Of a stretch of 64,000 bases of DNA, positions 17,237-25,025 are shown one piece after another. How positions within the stretch are numbered: the first letter of the stretch is position 1; every line of letters begins with the position of its first letter. Origin of the DNA: Planctomycetota bacterium (lineage in GTDB: Bacteria; Planctomycetota; UBA8742; UBA2392); assembly GCA_016722065.1 (NCBI GenBank), contig JADKGX010000005.1:1-64000 (forward strand). Reading direction: 5' to 3'. The translations under genes were made by a program, and so were the position numbers. Under the pieces are notes generated by a model. That model saw only the letters and a program-made list of their open reading frames with translations, was not told the origin of the DNA and searched no databases.

Positions 17237-18886
17237 ATGCGTTATCTGATCGCATCTATCACGTTGGCCGCACTTGCGTTGCTTGCGCTGACGCCGGTGC
17301 CAGTACAGGCCAAAGACGACCGCAAGGCCGTCAAGGACGCCTGGGCCACCTGCGAAACCGCGCTGAAAGACACCAAGGCAAAGGTGGAAGACACAATTGC
17401 GGCCGTGGAAAAATTCGCGCCCATGCTGGACCACGACGCCGCACTGGACTTGCTGGGTTACTTTGACCAGTGCGACAACGCCTGGTCCACAGACAAGAAG
17501 GACAACCTGGGGCGACCGGCCGCCGGGCCGCGGCCCGTGGAAGCCTACAAGATCGCGCTGGCGATCTTGAAGGCCGTGCGCGGCATGGACAAGCCCGAAG
17601 AAGTGGCCAAGTTTGAGCCCAACCTGTCCGACCGCGAGAAATACTCGCTTCGGCAGCGTACCGCCATGCTGGATGCGATTGCCCGCAACTTTGAAGATAC
17701 GGCCTGCGCAGCGATTCTGCTTGCGCTGGTCAAGAACGCCACGATGGACAAAGACACGGACATGCGTGTGCTGGCGATCTATCACCTGATTGACCATCCG
17801 CGCCACCCCGAGGTCCTGGACGCCCTGCTGGTGACCCTGCGCGACAAATCCTGGCGCATTCGCGACGTCTCGATTCTGGCGCTGATTGAATGCAGCGACA
17901 CGGATAAAGACCGCGTCACGCTGGCATTGATTCAGGCCTTGGCGGCCGAAAGCGGCAAACTGCGCAAAAGCCTGGCCGATGCCCTGAACCGCATCACCGG
18001 CGCCGATAACGGCACGGACTCCGATGCCTGGGTGGACTGGTTCAAGGCCAAGAAACGTGAAGATCAGGGTTTGCCGGCCAAAACGGGTAAGGGTGACCGT
18101 GGCACACGCGTGAAGGTGTTCGAGACGGAATCGTTTTCTGACCGCTATGTGTTTGTGATCGATACTTCGGTTTCGATGCTCAAGAAGATCACGGACGAGG
18201 AAAAGGAAAAGCTCAAGAAAAGCGTCACCAGCGGCCCCGGCGACGACAAAGACAAGCGCCGCCCGCTGGATTGGAGCCAGATCAACTGCAAGCTGGACCT
18301 GGCGCGCGAAGAAATCATTCGCTCGATCGAGATCATGGACCCTGAACGCACCAAGTTCACGCTGGTCAGCTTTTCGACCGAGGCCCAGGTGTGGAAGGAA
18401 GAGCTGGTGCCCACCGATGCCAAGACCGTAAAGGAAGCGGCCGACTGGCTGCGCGCGATCAAGGGCGGCAACAAGACCAACGTGTTTGCAGCGCTGAATG
18501 CGGCACTGGACCTGAGTGAAAAACTTGCCGGTGTGGATGTCGACAAGCGCAAAGGCAAAGGCGGCAAGCCCAAAGACGGCAAGGTGATCACCGGCAAGTC
18601 ACCCGACGAGGCGATTCCGGACACCATCTTTCTGTACACCGACGGCTATTCCACCAACGGCAAATACGCCGGTGGCGATGACCGCACCTGGGCCGGCAAA
18701 AGCAACGACGAGCGTGTGAAGCTGTACACCGAAATCATGAAGTACATGCTGGACGAGATTGAAGACCGTAACCGTGTCTCGCGCATCCAGATAAACTGTG
18801 TCGGCGTGGGTGACCCACAGGACAGCAGCAACCTGGGCTCGCTGGCCCGGCGCAACCGCGGCGTGTACGTCAAGATCGGCAAGTAA
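17237..18886 (+). CDS. Secreted HEAT-repeat and von Willebrand A domain protein
   Basis: A 549-residue protein with a signal peptide (about 1-26, ending 'PVQA') and a strong GGAGGAGG SD. Residues about 30-260 are helical HEAT-like repeats ('DMRVLAIYHLIDHPRHPEVLDALL', 'WRIRDVSILALIE'). A short basic linker leads to a vWA domain (about 295-545) with MIDAS motif 'DTSVSM', the Thr of 'KTNVFAAL', and 'YTDGYS' as third metal loop. A charged insert (about 330-355) follows the MIDAS strand. It resembles the two tandem proteins at 29.7-32.8 kb, so it belongs to a paralogous family, probably a protein-binding periplasmic or surface factor. A strong terminator follows. Confidence 0.88.
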   Translation: MRYLIASITLAALALLALTPVPVQAKDDRKAVKDAWATCETALKDTKAKVEDTIAAVEKFAPMLDHDAALDLLGYFDQCDNAWSTDKKDNLGRPAAGPRPVEAYKIALAILKAVRGMDKPEEVAKFEPNLSDREKYSLRQRTAMLDAIARNFEDTACAAILLALVKNATMDKDTDMRVLAIYHLIDHPRHPEVLDALLVTLRDKSWRIRDVSILALIECSDTDKDRVTLALIQALAAESGKLRKSLADALNRITGADNGTDSDAWVDWFKAKKREDQGLPAKTGKGDRGTRVKVFETESFSDRYVFVIDTSVSMLKKITDEEKEKLKKSVTSGPGDDKDKRRPLDWSQINCKLDLAREEIIRSIEIMDPERTKFTLVSFSTEAQVWKEELVPTDAKTVKEAADWLRAIKGGNKTNVFAALNAALDLSEKLAGVDVDKRKGKGGKPKDGKVITGKSPDEAIPDTIFLYTDGYSTNGKYAGGDDRTWAGKSNDERVKLYTEIMKYMLDEIEDRNRVSRIQINCVGVGDPQDSSNLGSLARRNRGVYVKIGK

Positions 18887-18916
18887 CCAGCCACCTGCGG
18901 CCACCACCGGACACGC

Positions 18917-18945
18917 AAAAAACCCCCGGCCAGGCCGGGGGTTTT
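18917..18945. terminator. Bidirectional rho-independent terminator
   Basis: CCCCCGGCC (18923-18931) and GGCCGGGGG (18933-18941) form a near-perfect palindrome flanked by six A on the left and TTTT on the right. It works in both directions and sits between convergent genes ending at 18886 and 18964. Confidence 0.9.
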
Positions 18946-18963
18946 GTGTTGGTTGTGTTGCGT

Positions 18964-19701
18964 TTACTTGCGCGTGCGGCGGGCTGCCACCGGGTCGCGC
19001 ACTTCTGTGGTTTCCACTTCGGCTTCGTGGTGCGCCGGCAGCAGGTCTTTCACAAAGCGCAGCAGGTCTTCGGGTGCGTCGTCGCTGGCGCGCACACTGC
19101 CGTTCTTGGTCACGGTCAGGGCACAGGCCCCGTCGGGCAGCTTCAGCGTCAGGGTGAAGGCCTGCAATTGGTCGCTGAACTTTTCGGCCAGCTTTTCGGC
19201 CTCCGTGGGCTCAATCAGCTTGAACGTGGCGTTGGCCAGCATGTTTTCGCGGGCCAGGTAGTCTTTGAGGCGCAGGCTTTTGACGACGTTCTTCTTGTAG
19301 GCCCGCTGCACGTCAAACAGCAGCGCCAGCAGGTTCAAGTTGAGTTCCTCGAACTCCACATGCACGTCTGGCATGGCGTCCAGCGCTTCCTGCAGCGCGT
19401 TCAGTTCGCCGCGTCTGGCCTGGCACATCACCAGTGCCTTCTGCTGGTCGAGTTCAAACTTGGATTCCGCCAGACTTTCGGTAGGGGTTTCCTTGGGCTG
19501 CAGGGTCTTTGGGTCCAGTACAACCACCTTGCCAACCCTGGTGTAGACGTAGCGGCCAGCTACGCGGTTCTGGTTGCTGTCTTTGTCCAGCAGAAAGCCG
19601 CGCTGCATGCCGGCCTCATAGGCCAGTTGCGGCAGGGTGTCGCGAATCGAGCGAAAACTTGGCTGTGCACAGACCAGCAGTTTGTAGTGAAAGGCGCGCA
19701 T
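18964..19701 (-). CDS. Conserved-looking hypothetical protein, unrecognised
   Basis: A 245-residue soluble protein with a good SD (GGAG, 7 nt before ATG). No signal peptide, membrane segment or known motif is visible. The N-terminal half contains 'YKLLVCAQPSFRSIRDTLPQ' and a short beta segment ('GKVVVLDPKTLQP'). The middle is helical ('LNALQEALDAMPDVHVEFEE') and the C-terminal part beta-rich ('FTLTLKLPDGACALTVTKNG') before a basic tail 'ARRTRK'. It lies 88 bp downstream of a large HEAT protein on the same strand, so the two may form an operon. I cannot suggest a function. Confidence 0.7.
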   Translation of the reverse strand: MRAFHYKLLVCAQPSFRSIRDTLPQLAYEAGMQRGFLLDKDSNQNRVAGRYVYTRVGKVVVLDPKTLQPKETPTESLAESKFELDQQKALVMCQARRGELNALQEALDAMPDVHVEFEELNLNLLALLFDVQRAYKKNVVKSLRLKDYLARENMLANATFKLIEPTEAEKLAEKFSDQLQAFTLTLKLPDGACALTVTKNGSVRASDDAPEDLLRFVKDLLPAHHEAEVETTEVRDPVAARRTRK

Positions 19702-19789
19702 GTTGTTTCTCCGTGGCGCAACGGTAAGACGCGCTGCAAGAAACGAAAGCGCCGACGTTTCAAAGATTTACTGACACGCTGCGGCGGTC

Positions 19790-22396
19790 TCAGGCACTGC
19801 GGTCGCCGGCCGGCTTGAGGCGTCGAGTAATGTCCTCGCGCAGGGCTGCGGGAATATGCTCGCCCTTGGCCAGTTGGTCCAGCAATGAGCGCGCGACCGG
19901 CACTTTGTCGCGCATGGCGTCAAACAGCGCTTCCACCACGACGCGCCTGGCTTGCTCGATTTCTTTGTCGCGCTCGCCCAGCTTGGCGCGTTGCACAAGC
20001 GCCGTCATGGTTTGCAGCAACTGGCGGCGTTCCGTGAACTCGGGGGCGGGCTCGCCGTTGAGGCGCTTGGCCAACTCCTGAAAGATCCGGCCCGAAAGTT
20101 TGTCCATCGATTCGCCGTTGGTTCGTGAAGCGGCGATCTGGCAAATCACCTGTAACACCGGCAACAGGATCAGACGGCGGGACAACAGTTCGGCAATCTC
20201 GTCGACCATCTCGTCGGGGCGGCGCTTGCCGGTGGCAATCTGGCCCAGCAGGTTGGCAAGGCTCATGGTTGCAGCAGGCGCCCAGATGCGCTTGTAATCC
20301 GTGATCTCGGTCCAGATCGTAATCAGGTCACGGGCAATGCGGGTAAACAGCGCGCCGGGCGTTGCCGGTGCCTCTACCATGCGCCCAAGACCCTCCAGAA
20401 TGCGCGGGATCATGTCCGTGTAGGCTGTCGTTTCGCGCCCGAAGTGCAGCACCTCTTCACCCTCAGCATTGCGTCGCGTGCGCACACTGGGGCCGGGAAT
20501 GCCCTTCTTGAGTACACCCAGCAGCAGATAGCCGACTTCAAGCCTTTCCACGCCGCTGACATTGGCCCCCGACGCGATGTACCCCAGCGCCTCCAGCACG
20601 TCGTAGACGGCACTGGTGCGGCCCACAACATCGCGCAGGAAGCGCGACTGGGTGTCAGCGTCGGCAGCGGGATAGTTGCTGTGGGCGCAGGTGCGGCCCA
20701 GGGCAATGAACAGCGGGCCGCGATCAGGAAAGTCGCTTTCCTCGGCTTCTACCAGCAGGCGCAGGTCGGCCGCCAAGTCGCGCATGAAGTCTGGTTTGGC
20801 GTCTGGCGTGGCTTCCAAAATGCGCGGCAGCAACAGCGCCGCCGACAGGCGCGTGACGTCATGGGCACTTTCCAGCATCGCGGTATGCAGGGGCTTCAGC
20901 GCGGCCTGTCCGCATTGCGTCAGGGCCAGTTGCACCAATTCAATCTGCCGTTCAAAACGAAACTCGTGCAGGCTGTCCACAAAGCCCCGCACAGCGCGCA
21001 GGCGAAGTGCTTCGTCCAGTGCCGGGTGGCGAATCACGCCGCTTTCCAGAATCGAGGTGCGCAACTCGGCATTGCCGCCTGGGTAAAGGTCCAGGCACGC
21101 CGTAACGGCCAGCGATGCGCTGGCGTCGGTGATCGGTGCCATGCCCTCGCCGCCGCGCAGCATGTGGCCCAAAAGGTCAATGATGCGCCTGCGTCCGGTG
21201 TCGTCTGCGCTGTGCAGGCTTTCCAGCAACGGCGCAATCGCGGCATCGCCAAGCTGGGTCAGGGCTGCCGCACAGGACTGATAGTTGCGGTCAAGCTCCG
21301 ACCCTGTGGTAAGCCCGCGCACGAACTGGGCCACCACCGCAGGGCTCTTTGCGGCCTGCATGTCGTGGGTGGTGATCATGCTCAACAGCAGAAAACGCAG
21401 CTCTTCCTGGGCAATGTCTTCCAGCGTGCGGGTCACCAGCGCGCCAGCTGTCGCGCGATCGGCCTTGAACAAGGCGCCAAAGACCCCGCGCGCGGCATCA
21501 TTGAAGCGGGCAAAGTGAACTTGCAGAAGCGCCACGAGCTGCTGGTGCAGCCTGGGCACCAGGCTTGCCACGCCGGGCAGGTCCGCAAGCCGATGCCCCA
21601 GCATTGCCAGCACCGCCAGTACAATCTCGCGGTCCTCGGTTGGCTTGAGCAACTCCAGCAGCGCCACGACGGCCAGTTGGCGCTGTGAATCTTCCAGCCG
21701 TGGCAGAAGTTGCCCGATGTTGGTCACCGCAACCAGGCGCTCCCCGCCGCTGCCGCCGGAAGCCGTGGCCAGGTTTTCGGTCAGTGAACTATCCAGCCCC
21801 ATCGCGCCAAGGCCACGGGCGGCCTCGGCACGCACTTCTGCTTCGCGATCGCGCAGGGCCGAAAGGAACAACGCCGATTTTTCCTGCGCCGGCAGGTTGC
21901 TGAGGTACAGCTTGCGCAAGGCCTCCAGCCGGCGGCCGGTTTCTGCACTGGTGGCAAGTTCAAGCTTTAGGCGTGACAGCTCTGGCGCTGAAAGCAGGCG
22001 GTTGGCCTCCTCAGGCGCCAGCATGGTGGATGCGTTTGGGGACTTGGCCAGGTTTGTGGTCGCGGCCGCTGGACTTGGTTCAACGGTTGATTCCTCGGCC
22101 AGGCAGATCACACGGCGGGAATCACGCTGTACCAGCGCGACAGGATTGTCCTTGAACCACTTGCCCTTGGCCAGTTTGGCCATGGCTGTTGCGTCAATTT
22201 GCGAGGCGGCGTCCAGCAGCGCCTTGGAAAGCAGCAGGTCCGAAAGCGGCTTGCCGTCGCTGTCCACGGCGACCTCAACCAGTGTTTCGGTCACGAACAA
22301 ACCGGCCCGGGCCAGTGCGCCAATGCGCGTGGCCAGGCGGCGCGAGGCGCCAAGGCTTTCGACCAGCCCGTCAAAGTCACTGCTGACAATGCGCAC
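19790..22396 (-). CDS. Large HEAT-repeat-like cytoplasmic protein
   Basis: An 868-residue protein with a GTG start preceded by AAAGG. It has no signal peptide. Residues 1-100 form a separate small domain ('KPLSDLLLSKALLDAAS') and about 110-135 a Pro/Ala/Thr-rich linker. Most of 140-860 consists of antiparallel helical repeats typical of HEAT/ARM proteins, clearest at 'DREAEVRAEAARGLGAMG' and 'ERLVAVTNIGQLLPRLEDSQRQLAVVALLELL'. Such scaffolds bind other proteins. The 245-residue unrecognised gene follows 88 bp downstream. The start lies 36 bp from the divergent waaF start. Partner and role are unknown. Confidence 0.8.
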   Translation of the reverse strand: MRIVSSDFDGLVESLGASRRLATRIGALARAGLFVTETLVEVAVDSDGKPLSDLLLSKALLDAASQIDATAMAKLAKGKWFKDNPVALVQRDSRRVICLAEESTVEPSPAAATTNLAKSPNASTMLAPEEANRLLSAPELSRLKLELATSAETGRRLEALRKLYLSNLPAQEKSALFLSALRDREAEVRAEAARGLGAMGLDSSLTENLATASGGSGGERLVAVTNIGQLLPRLEDSQRQLAVVALLELLKPTEDREIVLAVLAMLGHRLADLPGVASLVPRLHQQLVALLQVHFARFNDAARGVFGALFKADRATAGALVTRTLEDIAQEELRFLLLSMITTHDMQAAKSPAVVAQFVRGLTTGSELDRNYQSCAAALTQLGDAAIAPLLESLHSADDTGRRRIIDLLGHMLRGGEGMAPITDASASLAVTACLDLYPGGNAELRTSILESGVIRHPALDEALRLRAVRGFVDSLHEFRFERQIELVQLALTQCGQAALKPLHTAMLESAHDVTRLSAALLLPRILEATPDAKPDFMRDLAADLRLLVEAEESDFPDRGPLFIALGRTCAHSNYPAADADTQSRFLRDVVGRTSAVYDVLEALGYIASGANVSGVERLEVGYLLLGVLKKGIPGPSVRTRRNAEGEEVLHFGRETTAYTDMIPRILEGLGRMVEAPATPGALFTRIARDLITIWTEITDYKRIWAPAATMSLANLLGQIATGKRRPDEMVDEIAELLSRRLILLPVLQVICQIAASRTNGESMDKLSGRIFQELAKRLNGEPAPEFTERRQLLQTMTALVQRAKLGERDKEIEQARRVVVEALFDAMRDKVPVARSLLDQLAKGEHIPAALREDITRRLKPAGDRSA

Positions 22397-22432
22397 TTAC
22401 GCCTTTCGGTGGGGGACCTATGATTTGCGCGA

Positions 22433-23488
22433 ATGCTACGCGCCCTGCTGGACGCCCGCAACGTCGTGGTACGCGCACCTAACGCGCTGGGGGACCTGGT
22501 CATGGCGACCGGTGCCTTTGCGCGGCTGGCTGCCCACTATGGGCGTGATCGACTCAGCCTGGTCTGCCTGCCCGCTGGCGTGCCGTTGCTGCAGGGCAAT
22601 TCGTGGTTTCGTCAGATCCTGGCCTACGACCGCAAAGGCAAGCACAAGGGCCTTTCCGGGTCGCTGGCCTTTGCGCGCCAGTTGCGCCAGATGCAGTTTG
22701 ACCTTGGCATTCTGCTGCCCAACAGCCTGGGCAGCGCGTTGCAGTTTGTCTGGGGCGGGGTGCGGCAGCGCGTTGGCTACTACAAAGAAGGCCGCAGCAT
22801 GTTTCTTCATGCGGGCCGCAAACGCGACCGCGACGCCAGGGGCAAGTTCGTACCCAAGTACACGGGCCAGTACTTCATGGACCTGCTGGACGTGATCGGG
22901 CTTCCGCCAGCGCCGATGGTGCCGTCTTTGCCGGTCACGGAATCCGAAACCCAGGCTGCCATCCAAGCCATTGCACAGCGTGACCTGCAAGGCGGGCCGC
23001 TGGTTGTGGTCGCGCCCGGTGCGGCCTTTGGGCCCAGCAAACTCTGGGGTGCCGCGCGGTTTGCGGCTGTGGCCGATGCGCTGGCGGCCAAAGGGGCCAA
23101 AATCCTGCTGAGTTTCGGCCCCGGTGAGGAAGCCACGGTGGATGCCATGCAGTCTGCCGGCACCCGCCAATACGCCACAGGCAAGGGATTGGACCTTTCG
23201 ACGCTCAAGGCCGTGATGCAGCGTGCTGCGCTGGTGCTGACCAACGACACCGGGCCGCGCCACATGGCCGTAGCGCTGGGCCGGCCGGTGGTTTGCATCA
23301 TGGGCCCCAACGACCCGCGCTACTCGGCGTTGCCAGAAGTGGAAAAGGGTGAAGTAATCCGCGAGCCGGTAGATTGCAGCCCTTACACCTGGCCCTGCCA
23401 GTTGAAGGAATGCCCAATTGACCACCGCTGCATGCAGGCAATCACGGTAGATCGCGTGGTCCAGGCCTGCAGCAAGTGGCTGGGTTAG
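22433..23488 (+). CDS. waaF: ADP-heptose:LPS heptosyltransferase II (WaaF-like, GT9)
   Basis: A 351-residue GT-B glycosyltransferase of family 9 that adds heptose to the lipopolysaccharide inner core. Signatures are the N-terminal 'RAPNALGDLVMATGA', the mid-protein 'VVVAPGAAFGPSKLW' and the nucleotide-sugar site 'LTNDTGPRHMAVALGRPVV'. The late 'CSPYTWPCQLKECPIDHRCM' Cys pattern is typical of WaaF. Length is normal. No other LPS gene is adjacent. It supports an LPS-bearing outer membrane. The stop codon overlaps that of the convergent MerR gene. Confidence 0.92.
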   Translation: MLRALLDARNVVVRAPNALGDLVMATGAFARLAAHYGRDRLSLVCLPAGVPLLQGNSWFRQILAYDRKGKHKGLSGSLAFARQLRQMQFDLGILLPNSLGSALQFVWGGVRQRVGYYKEGRSMFLHAGRKRDRDARGKFVPKYTGQYFMDLLDVIGLPPAPMVPSLPVTESETQAAIQAIAQRDLQGGPLVVVAPGAAFGPSKLWGAARFAAVADALAAKGAKILLSFGPGEEATVDAMQSAGTRQYATGKGLDLSTLKAVMQRAALVLTNDTGPRHMAVALGRPVVCIMGPNDPRYSALPEVEKGEVIREPVDCSPYTWPCQLKECPIDHRCMQAITVDRVVQACSKWLG

Positions 23489-23772
23489 GCCGTCTTGGGC
23501 GGGTTCTGCGTGGCTTTTTCTGCGGCTGATTGCGCGGCCTTGTCCTCGGCTTCCAAGACTTCGCGGACCTCTTCGAGGGTGCGGTGAATCTTGAGCATGT
23601 CGATGCGGCGCAGGCGGTCAAACACGCCTTCGTCGTAAAGGCGGTGGCCGCTTTCGGTGCGTTCCAGCGGTTTGATCAAGCCCAGCATCGTGTAGTTGTG
23701 AATCGTCTGCCGCGACAGCCCCGTGTGGCGCATGATCTCGCCAACTTTGTAAAGCTTCGGGGGCGCGGGCAT
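23485..23772 (-). CDS. Small MerR-family transcriptional regulator
   Basis: A 95-residue protein with an N-terminal MerR winged helix: 'YKVGEIMRHTGLSRQTIHNYTMLGLIKP' and 'GHRLYDEGVFDRLRRIDMLK'. A short charged helix and a tail follow; there is no effector-binding domain, as in minimal MerR proteins. The ATG at 23772 follows a GGAG site and places the helix-turn-helix at the usual distance. The target is unknown. Its stop codon overlaps the waaF stop tail to tail, and the SurA-like gene ends 58 bp upstream on the same strand. Confidence 0.88.
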   Translation of the reverse strand: MPAPPKLYKVGEIMRHTGLSRQTIHNYTMLGLIKPLERTESGHRLYDEGVFDRLRRIDMLKIHRTLEEVREVLEAEDKAAQSAAEKATQNPPKTA

Positions 23773-23829
23773 TGGGATCTCCGGTCGCGTGCTACATAGC
23801 GCATGGGGGCGGCGCTGGCAATACACCTG

Positions 23830-24978
23830 CTAACGCGACAACTGCTTCTCGGGCACCATAGCGGCGCGCTTGAGCAACTCCGCCGTCACCTTGGCTTCGT
23901 TTTCCTGAAACCGGCGCTGAAAGATTTCGTTCCGCAGGCTTTCCTGCACCTTGGGGTTTTCAAAGTTGCGGGCATCGCCGTCGCGGCGTGAAAACACCTG
24001 AACAAACGAAACGACTTCCAGCTGCACGCCCTCTTCATCTTCTTCCGTCATGGCGCCCAGCTTGGAAAGCCCGCCCGTGGCTGGCACAGAAAGCACCATG
24101 CCGTAGGTCGTGGCATCCAGTTCCGAGTCGTCTTTGGCCTTGCGGCGCTGGCTGATTTCAAACCGTACCCCGGGCAACTTCTGGTTGTCGATCAGGGTTT
24201 TGAGGCTGTCTGTTGCGGCTTCCAGGCTTTCGCCTTTTTCGACGCGCGGGTACACCCCGGTGCCTTCGCCAGTCAGGGCGCCCAGCAGCTTGTTGCGCGT
24301 TTCGATACTGGTGTCCTGGGGATAGAACAGCTTGAACTGCCGAAAATCGATGTCGCGGGCGATGCGCCATTTGGCGCGGGTGGCTTCGAACTCCCGGCGC
24401 AGGTCCTTGGGCGTAACCGAAAGCGCAAAGTAGGTTGTGACGGGAACCTCCGCCGGCAGCGCGCCACGTGCGCCCGCGAGGTAATAGAGGGCCTCTTTGC
24501 GGCGGATATCGGTGCGGCGGCGTTCGCGATAGTCACTGACGGTCAAGCCATAGCGCGCCTTGACGTACTTGGCCCAGCCGTTGTCGTCGTCGGCTGCTAC
24601 ACCGGCGCGTTTGCGTTCGCCCGCCAACACCGAGCGCATGGTGATGTTGTTGATGTTGATCTGCAGCTTGTCGGCCTCGCCTTCCAGCAGCAGGTTGACG
24701 ACATAGTTTTCCAGCGCCGCATACACGATCTGCTTTTCAATGAACGAGTCTGGCACGTCTTCCTTGATGCCACGGGTCTGGCGGATGGCGTTGATTTCAG
24801 ACTGCATGTCGCGGTCGCCCACGATCTGCTGGTAGGTAATAGGCTTGCCGTTGACGATCACCAGTACTTCGTTGGCGCCGTCGCCAAGGCGAGTGGAATT
24901 GCCTTCTGCCAGCAGCGTCAGCGGCAGAAGGGCAAGCATCAGCAGCGCAAGCATCGAACGTGGAAATCGCATGGGCAC
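23830..24978 (-). CDS. SurA-like periplasmic chaperone, parvulin-related
   Basis: A 382-residue exported protein. The signal peptide spans about 1-24 ('MLALLMLALLPLTLLAEG'; ATG at 24978 or 24972). It is followed by a SurA N-domain-like segment 'EVLVIVNGKPITYQQI'. The helical middle ('YVVNLLLEGEADKLQI', 'YGLTVSDYRERRRTDI') fits SurA/PrsA-type chaperones. The C-terminal part where a PPIC parvulin domain belongs lacks the usual GGxLGW signature, so isomerase activity is doubtful. It lies 47 bp after mfd and probably shares its transcript. Likely role: folding or delivery of outer-membrane proteins. Confidence 0.75.
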   Translation of the reverse strand: MPMRFPRSMLALLMLALLPLTLLAEGNSTRLGDGANEVLVIVNGKPITYQQIVGDRDMQSEINAIRQTRGIKEDVPDSFIEKQIVYAALENYVVNLLLEGEADKLQININNITMRSVLAGERKRAGVAADDDNGWAKYVKARYGLTVSDYRERRRTDIRRKEALYYLAGARGALPAEVPVTTYFALSVTPKDLRREFEATRAKWRIARDIDFRQFKLFYPQDTSIETRNKLLGALTGEGTGVYPRVEKGESLEAATDSLKTLIDNQKLPGVRFEISQRRKAKDDSELDATTYGMVLSVPATGGLSKLGAMTEEDEEGVQLEVVSFVQVFSRRDGDARNFENPKVQESLRNEIFQRRFQENEAKVTAELLKRAAMVPEKQLSR

Positions 24979-25025
24979 AGGATGCAGACAAGGCCAAGCG
25001 CGGGCAAGGGTGCACCGGCGGGCCG

